Positions 50,197-61,615 of a stretch of DNA of 64,000 bases are shown here, piece by piece; positions within the stretch are counted from its first letter, which is position 1, and each line of letters starts with the position of its first letter. The stretch spans positions 1 through 64,000 of the forward strand of contig NZ_MKVV01000071.1 in NCBI RefSeq assembly GCF_001899645.1. The letters run 5' to 3'. The stretch is from Pseudonocardia sp. 73-21. GTDB taxonomy: Bacteria; Actinomycetota; Actinomycetes; Mycobacteriales; Pseudonocardiaceae. The position numbers and the translations under genes were made by a program. Under the pieces are notes generated by a model, which had not been told where the DNA came from, made no database searches, and saw only the letters and a list, made by a program, of their open reading frames with translations.

Positions 50197-50871
50197 GTGC
50201 GCACCGTGCTCCTCGACCTCGACGGCACCCTCGTCGACTCCGCGTCCCTGATCACCGAACACCTGGCCGCCGCGATCACCGAGGCCGGCGTCCCGACGCG
50301 GTTCACCCCGCAGCAGCTGCGCGGCCTGGTGGGCCCGCCGTTCGAGACGGCGCTGCCGGAACTGGGCCTCACGCCCGACCAGACGCTGGCCACGATCGCC
50401 GCCTACCGCGTCAGCTACGACGCCGTCGCCGCCACGCACACGCCGCTCTATCCCGGCGTGCCCGAGCTGCTGGGCGAGCTGGCGGCCGCGGGGCTGCGGC
50501 TCGCGGTGGCCACGTCCAAGCCGGAACACCTGGCGGTCCGCATCGTCGGGGGCGTCGGGATCGGCGGGCACTTCACGCTGGTCGGCGGCGCCGACCACGC
50601 GATCGGCCGGGTCGGCAAGAACAGGGTGGTGGCGTCGGTGCTGGAACGACTCGCCCTCGACCCGTCCCGCGACGCGGTGGTGATGGTGGGCGACCGCCAC
50701 CACGACGTCGACGGGGCGGGCGAGCACGGCGTGCCCACCGTCGGGGTGGGGTGGGGCTACGCCGAGCCCGGCGAGCTGGCCGGCGCGGTGACCGTGGTGG
50801 ACACCCTCGAGGCCCTGCGCGAGGTGCTCACCGGCGACGATGTCTGGTCCGCGACGGTCACGGCGGCCTAG
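50197..50871 (+). CDS. HAD hydrolase (phosphoglycolate phosphatase-like)
   Basis: The 224-residue protein shows the four HAD motifs: 'LLDLDGTLVDSA' (7-18 region), 'LAVATSKPEHLA' (Thr/Ser motif II), Lys in 'GRVGKNRVV' and 'VMVGDRHHDVDGA' (motif IV). The helical cap at about 20-85 places it with Gph/PhnX-type phosphatases. Substrate unknown. It is divergent from the App1-like gene with a 55-bp gap. Confidence 0.88.
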   Translation: MRTVLLDLDGTLVDSASLITEHLAAAITEAGVPTRFTPQQLRGLVGPPFETALPELGLTPDQTLATIAAYRVSYDAVAATHTPLYPGVPELLGELAAAGLRLAVATSKPEHLAVRIVGGVGIGGHFTLVGGADHAIGRVGKNRVVASVLERLALDPSRDAVVMVGDRHHDVDGAGEHGVPTVGVGWGYAEPGELAGAVTVVDTLEALREVLTGDDVWSATVTAA

Positions 50872-51085
50872 CGACATCGGGGGCACGCACGTGGCCACCC
50901 GACCGGGGGAGCCGTCCGACCGGCCCCGTCCGTGTCATCCCGTCGGCGGGAGCCGGCGAACCACCTGCGGGGGCTCCCCGCCGGCCGGACCGGGTGGGAC
51001 GTGCCCGAGGGCGACGACGGCGCCGCGCGCGTCCACCGGTGCCTGGCGCGGCTCCCCTCGACGGCCCCACCCGCTGCCGCCGGGG

Positions 51086-51847
51086 TCAGAGGATCCCCGC
51101 CGGCATGCCCCCGCCATCGACGCTGATGCGCTGGCCGGTGAGGTAGTCGGCGTCCTGGCCGGCCAGGAACGCCACCACCCCGGCGACGTCCTCGGGGCGG
51201 GCGACGCGGCCGAACGGGAAGCGTCCGTCGAGCTCGGCGATGGTGGTGCCCGCGGTCGCGGCCACCAGCCGGTCGCCCATGTCCGTGGCCACCAGCCCGG
51301 GCGCCACGATGTTGACCCGGACGCCCGCGCCGCGCTCCTCCGCTGCGAGCGTGCGGGCCGCGGCCTCCAGCGCCACCTTCGCCATCGTGTAGGCCGCCCC
51401 GTTCGCGGGGGCCCGGTCGACGATCACGCTCGACACGACGATCACGTCGGCGCGCCCGGCCGCGCGCAGGTCGGGCAGCAGCAGGCGGACCAGCTCCAGC
51501 GGGCCGAGCGTGTGCACCCGCAGCAGGCGCAGGTACTCGTCCTCGCCGGTGTCGGCGATCGCCGTGCCGCGGCTGGCCGTGCCCGCGTTGCTGACGAGCA
51601 GGTCCACCGGCCCGAGGTCGGTGCGCACGGCGTCGACCATCGCGGCCACCGCGTCGGAGTCGCCGATCGCCGCCCGGTAGGCCCGGGCCGTGCCGCCCGC
51701 CCTCTCGACCGCGGACACCGTGTCGGCCGCCGCCGCCTCGTCGCGGCGGTAGTTGACGGCCACGGTGGCGCCGTCGGCGGCCAGACGCAGGGCGATGGCG
51801 CGGCCGATCCCACGGGAGGCGCCGGTGACGAGGGCAGTTCGTTTCAT
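51086..51847 (-). CDS. Short-chain dehydrogenase/reductase (FabG-like)
   Basis: The 253-residue enzyme has the NADP loop 'TGASRGIGRAIALRLA' (8-23), the 'NAG' triad after 'DLLVS', catalytic Ser in 'VVSSVIVDRAP', and Tyr-x-x-x-Lys in 'AAYTMAKVALEAA'. 'VDGGGMPAGIL' closes the protein in the usual way. The charge after the first strand (NYRRD) suggests NADPH. The substrate is unknown. It stands alone between the HAD gene and the glycerol kinase gene. Confidence 0.9.
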   Translation of the reverse strand: MKRTALVTGASRGIGRAIALRLAADGATVAVNYRRDEAAAADTVSAVERAGGTARAYRAAIGDSDAVAAMVDAVRTDLGPVDLLVSNAGTASRGTAIADTGEDEYLRLLRVHTLGPLELVRLLLPDLRAAGRADVIVVSSVIVDRAPANGAAYTMAKVALEAAARTLAAEERGAGVRVNIVAPGLVATDMGDRLVAATAGTTIAELDGRFPFGRVARPEDVAGVVAFLAGQDADYLTGQRISVDGGGMPAGIL

Positions 51848-52017
51848 GGGGATCACCATGCCCGATGTGCGGCAGGATGCGGGCACCGATCGGTGGCGCG
51901 GGCCCACCAGGGACGAGACCGGGGCGCGGGGCTGCACCGGCTGCTGCCGCTGCTCGGCCCGCACCGGCGCTGCTGCCGTTCGACCGTGTGGTGACCGACC
52001 GGATCGCCCGGGCCCGG

Positions 52018-53525
<1,508 letters not shown>

Positions 53526-53529
<4 letters not shown>

Positions 53530-54278
53530 AGGAGCGCCACCGAGATCTCGCGGGACGCGCCTAGCAGCTGCTCGGCCAGCCTCGGGCGCAGCTCGCCGCC
53601 CACCCCGAACAGCTCCTCCGCCGGCCCGACCAGGCCCAGCGCCCCCACCACCACGCCGCCGCTGGCCCGCAGCGGCGCCGCGGCCCCGCCGACGCCCGCC
53701 TCGAACTCGCCGGTGTCGCCCGCCCAGCCGCGGTGCCGGGCGGTGGCCAGGTGCTTCTCCAGCGTGGCGGCGACGGTGCAGGTGCGGCCCGTCCACGGGT
53801 GCAGGTCGAGATCACCGGGCCGGGGCGTGGCCACCGGCGCGAACGCGAGCAGGCACTTGCCCAGCGCCGTGGCGTGCAGGGGGAGCTCCTCGCCCGTGCG
53901 CAGCCGCTGGTGGCTGCCGTCGGGGCGGAAGACGTGGTGCACCAGGCGGACCGTCCGGTGCTCGACGACGCCCAGGTGCACGGCCAGGCCGCTGCTGCCG
54001 GCGAGCGCGTCGGCCCAGTTCATGGCCGCGGCCCGCAGGTCGTGGCGGTCGCGGAGGTGGCCGAGCTCCTGCAGGCCCGAGCCCAGCATGTACCGGTTGG
54101 AGTCCATGTCCTGGTCGACGAAGCCCACGTCGCGAAGCGTGCGGACGATGCCGTGGGCCGTCGGACGGGGCAGGTCGAGCGCCGCCGCGATCTCGTTCAG
54201 GCCGAGCGGCCGGCCCGTGCCACCGAGCAGCCGCAGCACGGCTGCGGCCCGTTCGATCGACTGGATGGCCCCCGGCAC
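53526..54278 (-). CDS. IclR family regulator (GylR-like) of the glycerol genes
   Basis: The 250-residue protein has an N-terminal winged helix ('SIERAAAVLRLLGG', 'GLNEIAAALDLPRPTAHGIV', about 25-44) and an IclR effector domain ('PLHATALGKCLLAF', conserved Cys, about 140). GylR of Streptomyces is an IclR-type repressor of glycerol genes induced by glycerol-3-phosphate. The position here, facing glpF and preceding glpK, suggests the same task. GTG 54278 is chosen by alignment of the N-terminus. Confidence 0.9.
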
Positions 54279-54321
54279 GACCCCGACATTACGACGACTG
54301 GTGTGACCTTCGCCCGTTCGG

Positions 54322-54342
54322 GCGTTCGACAATGCCGAACGC
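54322..54342. promoter_or_regulatory. Candidate operator between the IclR gene and glpF
   Basis: GCGTTCG and CGAACGC are perfect half-sites separated by seven bases. The 21-bp palindrome lies in the divergent region, 80 bases before glpF and 44 bases before the regulator gene. Confidence 0.55.
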
Positions 54343-54422
54343 CTGGCGTTGCCGCAGGTCCGGTCGATTCCTAGCGTCCCCAGCGACCCGCGACGGGAGC
54401 GGGCAGAAACCGGAGGGCTTCG

Positions 54423-55253
54423 ATGGCGAAGAACTCGATAACGCAGAACTCGGTCGTCGGGGAACTGAGCGCCGAGTTCCTGGGCACCATGATCCTCATC
54501 CTGTTCGGCAACGGAGTGGTCGCACAGGTCGTGACCAGCTCCGACAAGAGCCTCGGCGGCCACGACTCGATCGCGTGGGCGTGGGGCCTCGGCGTCACGC
54601 TCGGGGTGTACGTGGCGGCGCGGCTCTCGGGAGCCCACCTCAACCCGGCCGTGACGATCGCGCTGGCCGCGTTCAAGGGCTTCTCCTGGCGGAAGGTCCT
54701 CCCCTACTCGCTGGCGCAGACCGCGGGTGCGTTCGTGGCGGCGCTGATCGTCCGGTTCGTGTACGCGGACCTCATCAACGCCATGGACCCGGGCCACACC
54801 TACAAGACCCAGGGCATCTTCTCGACGCTGCCGGGCAACGGGGCCGGGCCGGTCACGATCCCGACCGCGTTCTTCGACCAGATCGTCGGCACCGCGATCC
54901 TCGTCTTCGTGATCTTCGCGCTGACGACGGCCGCGAACAACGCCCCGCTGTCCAACCTCGGTCCGGTGGTCGTCGGCCTGCTCGTCGTCGCGATCGGGAT
55001 GGCGTGGGGCGCGAACGCCGGCTACGCGATCAACCCGGCCCGTGACTTCGGGCCGCGGCTCGCCTCGTTCGTGACGGGGTACGCCACCGCGTTCCTGGAC
55101 CAGCACGGCAGCGTGTACTTCTGGCTACCCATCGTGGCCCCGATCATCGGCGGCCTGATCGGTGGGGCACTGTTCAAGTACATGATCGAAGGCTTCCTGT
55201 CCACCGCCACCGGCGAGGACATCACGGTGTCCGAGCCGATCGAGAACCGCTGA
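54423..55253 (+). CDS. glpF: Glycerol facilitator (aquaglyceroporin)
   Basis: The 276-residue channel has six membrane helices and both half-helix motifs: '[14 protein letters not shown]' (NPA, about 62-75) and '[12 protein letters not shown]' (NPA-R-D, about 201-212). The Asp after NPAR is the mark of glycerol-conducting members as opposed to pure water channels. Ribosome site GGAGGG. It is the first gene of glpF-glpK-glpD. Confidence 0.95.
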   Translation: MAKNSITQNSVVGELSAEFLGTMILILFGNGVVAQVVTSSDKSLGGHDSIAWAWGLGVTLGVYVAARLSGAHLNPAVTIALAAFKGFSWRKVLPYSLAQTAGAFVAALIVRFVYADLINAMDPGHTYKTQGIFSTLPGNGAGPVTIPTAFFDQIVGTAILVFVIFALTTAANNAPLSNLGPVVVGLLVVAIGMAWGANAGYAINPARDFGPRLASFVTGYATAFLDQHGSVYFWLPIVAPIIGGLIGGALFKYMIEGFLSTATGEDITVSEPIENR

Positions 55254-55302
55254 GGCCTGCTCGTCAGAGCCGGACATCGCTACCGCAGAAGGAGAGAACT
55301 CA

Positions 55303-56823
55303 ATGGCCGAGTTCGTCGGTGCCGTCGACCAGGGCACCACCAGCACCCGATTCATGGTTTTCGACCACTCCGGCAACGAGGTGGGCCGCCACCAGCTCGA
55401 GCACGAGCAGATCCTCCCGCAGGCCGGCTGGGTGGAGCACAACCCCGTCGAGATCTGGGAGCGCACGTCGTCGGTCATCCAGACCGGGCTGAACAAGACC
55501 AACCTGTCGGCGAGCGACCTCGTCTCCCTGGGCATCACCAACCAGCGCGAGACGGCCGTGGTGTGGGACAAGCGCACCGGACGCCCGCTCTACAACGCGA
55601 TCGTCTGGCAGGACACCCGCACCGACCGCATCGCCTCCGCACTCGACCGCGACGGCCGCGGCGACGTGATCCGCCAGAAGGCGGGCCTCCCGCCGGCCAC
55701 GTACTTCTCCGGCGGCAAGATCCAGTGGATCCTCGAGAACGTCGACGGCGCCCGTGAGGCGGCCGAGTCGGGGAACGCGATCTTCGGCAACACCGACACC
55801 TGGCTGCTCTGGAACCTCACCGGCGGCACCAGCGGGGGCGTGCACGTCACCGACCCGACCAACGCCAGCCGCACGATGCTGATGAACCTCGAGACCCTCG
55901 ACTGGGACGACGAGCTCCTCGGCTTCTTCAACATCCCGCGCGCGATGCTGCCGGAGATCAAGCCCAGCTCCGCCCCGGGCGAGGGCTACGGCACGACGCT
56001 GAAGAACGGGCCACTGAACGGCGAGGTCACCCTCAACGGCGACCTCGGTGACCAGCAGGCCGCGATGGTCGGCCAGGTCTGCCTGGCCCCCGGCGAGGCC
56101 AAGAACACCTACGGCACCGGCAACTTCATGCTGCTCAACACGGGCACGGAGCTGGTGCGCTCGAAGGCGGGCCTGCTCTCCACGGTCTGCTACAAGTTCG
56201 GCGACGAACCGACGGTGTACGCCCTGGAGGGCTCCATCGCCGTCACCGGGTCGGCCGTGCAGTGGCTGCGCGACCAGCTCGGCATCATCTCCGGCGCATC
56301 GGAGAGCGAGTCGCTGGCCCGGCAGGTGCCCGACAACGGCGGCGTGTACTTCGTGCCGGCGTTCTCCGGGCTCTTCGCCCCGTACTGGCGTTCCGACGCC
56401 CGCGGCGCGATCGTCGGCCTGTCGCGGTTCAACACCAACGCCCACCTGGCGCGCGCCACGCTGGAGGCGATCTGCTACCAGAGCCGCGACGTGGCCGAGG
56501 CCATGGAGAAGGACTCCGGGGTGCACCTGGAGGTGCTCAAGGTCGACGGCGGCGTCACCGCCAACGAGCTGTGCATGCAGATCCAGGCCGACGTGCTGGG
56601 CGTCGAGGTCAGCCGTCCGGTGGTCGCGGAGACCACGGCCCTGGGTGCGGCGTACGCGGCCGGGCTCGCCGTGGGCTTCTGGAAGAACACCGACGAGTTG
56701 CGTTCCAACTGGAACGAGTCGAAGCGCTGGACGCCGCAGTGGTCCAAGGAACAGCGTGACGAGGGCTACGCGAAGTGGGGCAAGGCGGTCACGCGCACGT
56801 TGGACTGGGTAGACGTCAGCTGA
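55303..56823 (+). CDS. glpK: Glycerol kinase, copy 2
   Basis: The 506-residue enzyme has '[15 protein letters not shown]', '[21 protein letters not shown]' (positions about 27-47), '[18 protein letters not shown]', 'DQQAAMVGQ' and '[14 protein letters not shown]'. It follows glpF by 49 bases with AAGGAGAG before the ATG, and is 23 bases before glpD. In this operon it should trap the imported glycerol, while copy 1 may serve basal or regulatory needs (inference). Confidence 0.97.
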   Translation: MAEFVGAVDQGTTSTRFMVFDHSGNEVGRHQLEHEQILPQAGWVEHNPVEIWERTSSVIQTGLNKTNLSASDLVSLGITNQRETAVVWDKRTGRPLYNAIVWQDTRTDRIASALDRDGRGDVIRQKAGLPPATYFSGGKIQWILENVDGAREAAESGNAIFGNTDTWLLWNLTGGTSGGVHVTDPTNASRTMLMNLETLDWDDELLGFFNIPRAMLPEIKPSSAPGEGYGTTLKNGPLNGEVTLNGDLGDQQAAMVGQVCLAPGEAKNTYGTGNFMLLNTGTELVRSKAGLLSTVCYKFGDEPTVYALEGSIAVTGSAVQWLRDQLGIISGASESESLARQVPDNGGVYFVPAFSGLFAPYWRSDARGAIVGLSRFNTNAHLARATLEAICYQSRDVAEAMEKDSGVHLEVLKVDGGVTANELCMQIQADVLGVEVSRPVVAETTALGAAYAAGLAVGFWKNTDELRSNWNESKRWTPQWSKEQRDEGYAKWGKAVTRTLDWVDVS

Positions 56824-56846
56824 GCTAGGCCTACGAAAGGATCATC

Positions 56847-58556
56847 ATGCGATCGGTCGCACTCTCTCCCGACAACCGGTCCGCCGCGCTGTCGGCGATG
56901 GCCGCGACCGAACTCGACGTGCTGGTCATCGGGGGTGGTGTCGTGGGCGCGGGAAGCGCCCTCGACGCCGCCACCCGAGGCCTGAACGTCGGGCTCGTCG
57001 AGGCCCGTGACTTCGCCTCCGGCACGTCGAGCCGGTCCAGCAAGCTCATCCACGGTGGCCTGCGCTACCTGGAGATGCTGGACTTCCGGCTCGTCGCCGA
57101 GGCCCTGTCCGAGCGGGGGCTGCTCATCGACAAGCTCGCCCCCCACCTGGTCCGCCCGGTGCCGTTCATCTACCCGCTCAAGCACCACGTGTGGGAGCGG
57201 TTCTACGCCGGCAGCGGCGTGGCGCTCTACGACGCGCTGGCCAAGGCGTCGGGCAACGGGGCCGGGCTGCCCCTGCACCGGCACCTCACGCGCCGGGGTG
57301 CGCGCCGGATCGTGCCGTCGCTGCGCAAGGACGCGCTGGTCGGCGCCCTGCAGTACTACGACGCGCAGGTCGACGACGCGCGGCACACGATGTTCATCGC
57401 CCGCACGGCCGCCGCGTACGGGGCGCACGTGGCCACCCGCGCCCGGGTGGTCGGGCTGCTGCGCGAGGGCGAGCGGGTCACCGGCGCCGAGGTGCACGAC
57501 CTGGAGTCGGGCGCCACCGTCAAGATCCACGCCAGGCAGGTCATCAACGCCACCGGCGTGTGGACCGACGAGACGCAGGCCCTGGTGGGCGAGCGCGGGC
57601 AGTTCAAGGTGCGCGCCAGCAAGGGCATCCACCTGGTGGTCCCGCGCGACCGCATCCAGGGCGACTCCGGCCTGATCCTGCGCACCGAGAAGTCGGTGCT
57701 GTTCGTCATCCCGTGGGGCCGGCACTGGATCATCGGCACCACCGACACGGACTGGGACCTCGACAAGGCCCACCCGGCCGCGTCCGCCGCCGACATCGAC
57801 TACCTGCTCACCCACGTCAACGCCGTGCTGGAGCAGCCGCTCACGCACGCCGACGTGGAGGGCGTGTACGCCGGTCTGCGGCCCCTGCTCTCGGGCGAGT
57901 CGGACTCCACGTCCAAGCTCTCCCGCGAGCACGCCGTGGCCCACACCGCGCCGGGGCTCGTCGTCGTCGCGGGCGGGAAGTACACCACCTACCGGATCAT
58001 GGCCAAGGACGCTGTGGACGCGGCGGTGCACGCCCTGGACGCCAAGGTGCCGGCGTCGGTCACGGAGAACGTGCCGCTGCTCGGGGCCGAGGGCTACGAC
58101 GCGGTGAAGAACAACCGCTACCTGCTGGCCCAGCAGTACGGGCTGCACGTGGCCCGCATCGAGCACCTGCTGGGGCGCCACGGGTCGCTCGTCGACGAGG
58201 TGCTGGAGCTCGTCGCCGCCGACCCGACGCTGGGCGAGCCGCTGGCCGGGGCGCCCGACTACCTGCGCGCCGAGATCGTCTACGCGGCGTCGCACGAGGG
58301 GGCCCGGCACGTCGAGGACCTCCTGGCGCGGCGCACCCGCATCTCGATCGAGACCTTCGACCGCGGTGTGAGCTCGATGGAGGAGGCGGCGAGGCTCGCC
58401 GCTCCGGTCCTGGGTTGGAGCGAGGAGCAGATCGAGCGCGAGGTGGAGCACTACCGCAAGCGCGTCGACGCCGAGCGGGAGAGCCAGAAGATGCCCGACG
58501 ACGAGACGGCCGACTCCGCGCGCCTCGGCGCACCCGAGGTCGTGCCGCTGGTCTGA
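56847..58556 (+). CDS. glpD: Glycerol-3-phosphate dehydrogenase (FAD, aerobic)
   Basis: It oxidises glycerol-3-phosphate to dihydroxyacetone phosphate at the membrane and passes electrons to quinone. The 569-residue flavoprotein has 'LVIGGGVVGAGSALDAATRG' (about 31-50), 'GTSSRSSKLIHGGLRYLE' (GlpD signature), 'WIIGTTDTDWD' and a DAO_C domain after about 420. The last gene of the operon; a strong hairpin follows. Confidence 0.96.
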   Translation: MRSVALSPDNRSAALSAMAATELDVLVIGGGVVGAGSALDAATRGLNVGLVEARDFASGTSSRSSKLIHGGLRYLEMLDFRLVAEALSERGLLIDKLAPHLVRPVPFIYPLKHHVWERFYAGSGVALYDALAKASGNGAGLPLHRHLTRRGARRIVPSLRKDALVGALQYYDAQVDDARHTMFIARTAAAYGAHVATRARVVGLLREGERVTGAEVHDLESGATVKIHARQVINATGVWTDETQALVGERGQFKVRASKGIHLVVPRDRIQGDSGLILRTEKSVLFVIPWGRHWIIGTTDTDWDLDKAHPAASAADIDYLLTHVNAVLEQPLTHADVEGVYAGLRPLLSGESDSTSKLSREHAVAHTAPGLVVVAGGKYTTYRIMAKDAVDAAVHALDAKVPASVTENVPLLGAEGYDAVKNNRYLLAQQYGLHVARIEHLLGRHGSLVDEVLELVAADPTLGEPLAGAPDYLRAEIVYAASHEGARHVEDLLARRTRISIETFDRGVSSMEEAARLAAPVLGWSEEQIEREVEHYRKRVDAERESQKMPDDETADSARLGAPEVVPLV

Positions 58557-58566
58557 GAACGGCGCA

Positions 58567-58603
58567 CGGTCCGGCCGCCCGCCCCACGGGGGCGGCCGGA
58601 CCG
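58567..58603. terminator. Strong hairpin between convergent glpD and peroxidase genes
   Basis: A perfect 14-bp stem (58567-58580 with 58590-58603) encloses a 9-base loop in the 51-bp gap. It can serve as a terminator for both strands. Confidence 0.7.
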
Positions 58604-58607
58604 GTGG

Positions 58608-60101
58608 CTACTTCCCCAGCTCGGAGATCGCCGGGATCGACGGCGCGAAGAAGTACTCGCCGCCCTGCATGTGCACGAACCGGTCGAAGCCCAGCTGTGG
58701 CTTGCGGCCCGCCTGCTTCGAGAACGGCGCCGCGCCGAGGAAGGGCAGCCCGGCCCCGCCCTGACCGATGATCGGGTCGACGCCGCTCCCCGGCTGGCTG
58801 AAGTCGTCGGCGTTCACCCAGGCCGCCTGCACGAACTCGAACTGGTCGTCGATGTCGGTGACGTAGCAGGCGAACAGCAGCCCCCGCTGCTCGACGGTCT
58901 CCCCGTCGAGCGCCTCGTCCGCCGTCAGCTCCGGGCCGAACGCGATGCCGCGGCGCATCATCCGGTGGCTCTGGGTGAACGCCTCGGCGCCGGCCACCTC
59001 GTCCTCGGCGGGGGAGGTGTCGTGGCGGACGTCGTCCCGCGGGTAGGCCTTGCGGATGTGGGCCGCCCACGGGCAGGCGAGCGCCTCGCGGTCCCCGCCG
59101 AACTCGAAGGCGTTGACGCCGGGCGTGCCGTCGGCGACCGTCGGGTCGTCGTGGCGGGGGGCGTTGATCAGGGCGGCCCCGCTCTTCCAGCGGCCGACCA
59201 TCTGGGCGCCCAGCAGGTCGGCCGACGCCGCGTCCGACGCCGCCGGGTCGATCGCGGCGGCGGCCTCCTTGACCGCGACGTCGAACTCCGGGACCTGCTG
59301 CGCGAGGCGGCGGAAGACGAGGAACGCGCCGTTGCGCATGAGCTCCACGGGCGGCTCGGCGACCGTGCCCTGCACGGTGAAGTCCGCACCGAAGGGGTCC
59401 TGGCCGGGGTAGCCGAACAGGAACTCGCCCGGCCAGAGCAGGTCCCGACCGGGATCAGCCTGGTCCTGGTCGGGCCCGAGGGTCGGATCGAGCGGCACCC
59501 CCGGTGCGATCCGCCCGCGCACCGCGGGCTGGGAGACACCGTCGGCGTAGCCGAAGTGCTCGTGGCCCGCCACCGGGTCGGGGCGCACCGTGCCCGTCTC
59601 GGTCCGGACGTGCGACCAGCCGTTGGCGGCGGGCGGCGCCAGGCGCAGCGCGATGGTGCCGTTCACCTCGGCCTCGGTGGCTCCGGCCACCAGGAACACG
59701 CCGTCGACCGGTTCGTTCGGGCCCAGGATGTCCCAGCCCCGGGGGTCGGGGTCGGCCAGCCTGGCGGAGCTCGCCGCCATGCCGCGGCCGAACTCGCTGT
59801 CCTGGACCAGCCCGTCCACGCCGAGCGTCTCGAGGCCGGCGCGGGTGAAGGCGATGTTGAGGCCGGGGGTGGGCAGCAGGCCCGTGCTCCCGGCGGCCCG
59901 GCCGGCGGCGACGGCGGCGCGCTGGTCCAGGCAGTCCTGCATGCTGGTGATCTCCAGGCCGCGTAGGAACACCCGGAACTTCTCGGTGTCCTGGATGCGG
60001 AAGAACACCCACTTCTCGCTCTTCTTCAGAAGACCGACGAGGATGTCTCCCTGGATGTCGGTGGTCGGGAACAACGGCTCGGCACTGATGTCGCGCACCA
60101 T
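58608..60101 (-). CDS. DyP-type heme peroxidase
   Basis: The 497-residue protein has the DyP motif G-x-x-D-G in 'GYADGVSQP' (Asp as distal acid), the proximal His in 'CPWAAHIRKAYPRDD', the Arg/Phe heme-side residues in 'RRGIAFGPEL' and 'LLFACYVTDIDDQFEF'. It matches the longer class (IPO/DyP type C/D) without signal peptide. It would use H2O2 to oxidise dyes or phenols, and could be encapsulin cargo, although no encapsulin gene is visible. ATG 60101 follows GAGAGAAG. Confidence 0.93.
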   Translation of the reverse strand: MVRDISAEPLFPTTDIQGDILVGLLKKSEKWVFFRIQDTEKFRVFLRGLEITSMQDCLDQRAAVAAGRAAGSTGLLPTPGLNIAFTRAGLETLGVDGLVQDSEFGRGMAASSARLADPDPRGWDILGPNEPVDGVFLVAGATEAEVNGTIALRLAPPAANGWSHVRTETGTVRPDPVAGHEHFGYADGVSQPAVRGRIAPGVPLDPTLGPDQDQADPGRDLLWPGEFLFGYPGQDPFGADFTVQGTVAEPPVELMRNGAFLVFRRLAQQVPEFDVAVKEAAAAIDPAASDAASADLLGAQMVGRWKSGAALINAPRHDDPTVADGTPGVNAFEFGGDREALACPWAAHIRKAYPRDDVRHDTSPAEDEVAGAEAFTQSHRMMRRGIAFGPELTADEALDGETVEQRGLLFACYVTDIDDQFEFVQAAWVNADDFSQPGSGVDPIIGQGGAGLPFLGAAPFSKQAGRKPQLGFDRFVHMQGGEYFFAPSIPAISELGK

Positions 60102-60342
60102 GGTGGGCTTCTCTCGGCGAAGGGTCAGTCCCCAGCAGGAGGGCGCCGCGGGCCCGCTGATACGCCGCGTCAGCGCGGCGCCGGCCCGAACGGCCGGCTG
60201 CTCGGGCAGCCGCCGGCGCACGAGCCTCCCGGCGGACTGCTGCACCCTCGCGCCGCTGAGTCCGATGATCTCCATCTTGCGGGGGCCGGGGAGAGGCCGT
60301 GCCGAGCCTCCCGGCGGCCCGGCACATCGACACCACGGCGAG

Positions 60343-60500
60343 GCGGCCACCGGCAACGGCTCCATCGGCGCGGCCGTGCTCTCCGGGGTCGCGCGGCAGC
60401 CCGGGGCGCGCGCCACGCTCGTCTCGAACAGCCTCGTCCACCTCGCGCTGGTCGAGGCGGCGTACTTCAGCAACCCGGCGTTCGCGGCGCTCATGATCTT
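60343..60500 (+). pseudogene. Possible ATP synthase subunit c-like relic
   Basis: Within the 450-bp gap 60102-60551, frame 1 reads TGNGSIGAAVLSGVARQPGA and then 'LVHLALVEAAYFSNPAFAAL'. The 'ARQP' polar loop and the Glu in 'ALVEAAYF' recall the F-type ATP synthase c subunit. No start, first helix or ribosome site is intact. The rest of the gap shows no gene. Confidence 0.3.
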
Positions 60501-60539
60501 CGCGCCGGCCGCGGACCGCGACCCGGACGGTGGGGCCCG

Positions 60540-60545
60540 TACCGT
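60540..60545 (+). promoter_or_regulatory. -10 element for leaderless dehydratase gene
   Basis: TACCGT ends six bases before GTG 60552. No ribosome site is present. Confidence 0.45.
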
Positions 60546-60551
60546 GGGGCC

Positions 60552-61541
60552 GTGGCCGATCTGATCTCCCTCGACGACATCACCGCCGCCGCGGCGCGCA
60601 TCGCGGGACACGTCCTGCGCACCCCGACGGTGCCCTCCCCCGGCCTGACCGCGCTGCTCGGTGTGCCCGTCACGCTCAAGCTGGAGCTGTTGCAGCGCAC
60701 CGGGTCCTTCAAGGCGCGCGGGGCGTTCCACAAGCTGCTCGGGCTCGGCGACGCCGAGCGCGCGGCCGGGGTGGTGGCGGTCAGCGGCGGCAACCACGCC
60801 ACCGCTCTCGCCGACGCCGCCGGGGCGCTCGGCATCGCCGCCACCGTCGTGATGCCGCAGGCCGCGCCCGCGCGGTCGGTCGCGGCGGCGCGGGCCTCGG
60901 GCGCCGATGTGCGGCTCACCCCGGACATGCCGGGCGCGTTCGCGCTGATGGACGAGCTGGTGGCCGCGGGCATGACCCTCGTGCACCCCTTCGACGACGC
61001 CGGGGTGATCGCCGGGCAGGGCACGGTGGGCGCCGAGTTCGCCGCGGACGCGCCGGAGGTCACCGACGTGCTGGTGAGCATCGGCGGCGGCGGGCTGATC
61101 GCGGGTGTGGCCACCGCCTTCCGGGCGCTGCGCCCCGGGGTGCGGGTGTGGGGCGTCGAGACCGAGGGCGCCGAGGCCATGACGTGCGCCCTGGAAGCGG
61201 GCGCCCCGGTGCCCATCACCCCGACGTCGATCGTGAGCACGCTCAGCGCCCCGCACGTCTCACCGCTGACGCTGGACCACGTCCGCAAGCTGGTGGAGGA
61301 CGTGCTCGTCATCCCCGACGCCGACGCCGTGCGCGGCACCCTGACGCTGGCCGAGGCGGCGAAGGTGTGGGCGGAGCCGGCGGCGGGCTGCCTGGTTCCG
61401 GCGGCGGGGCAGGTCCTGGAACGGGTGGGCCCGAACGCCCGCCTGGGCCTGGTGGTCTGCGGCGGCAACGTGACGACAGCGGACGTGACGACCTGGACGG
61501 CCCGGTTCTCCGCCACCCCGGCCCCCGCCCCACCGCGGTGA
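60552..61541 (+). CDS. PLP-dependent threonine/serine dehydratase-like enzyme
   Basis: The 329-residue fold-type II enzyme has the PLP lysine in 'TGSFKARGA' (about 50-58), 'VAVSGGNHATALADAAG' for the substrate, and the phosphate loop 'SIGGGGLIAGVATAF'. It lacks the C-terminal ACT regulatory domain of biosynthetic IlvA, so it is a catabolic threonine/serine dehydratase or serine racemase type. It stands alone. Confidence 0.9.
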   Translation: MADLISLDDITAAAARIAGHVLRTPTVPSPGLTALLGVPVTLKLELLQRTGSFKARGAFHKLLGLGDAERAAGVVAVSGGNHATALADAAGALGIAATVVMPQAAPARSVAAARASGADVRLTPDMPGAFALMDELVAAGMTLVHPFDDAGVIAGQGTVGAEFAADAPEVTDVLVSIGGGGLIAGVATAFRALRPGVRVWGVETEGAEAMTCALEAGAPVPITPTSIVSTLSAPHVSPLTLDHVRKLVEDVLVIPDADAVRGTLTLAEAAKVWAEPAAGCLVPAAGQVLERVGPNARLGLVVCGGNVTTADVTTWTARFSATPAPAPPR

Positions 61542-61615
61542 TCAAGGCGCTGATGTCGCTCGCCGTGATCCACTGACGTCGTCAGTGCCCTGATCACCGC
61601 CATTACGGGTGGAAG

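Noticed and set aside
60240..60275. Minus-strand MEIIGLSG, resembling the start of ATP synthase subunit c
   Set aside because: It is on the opposite strand from the c-like segment and is not followed by a membrane helix.
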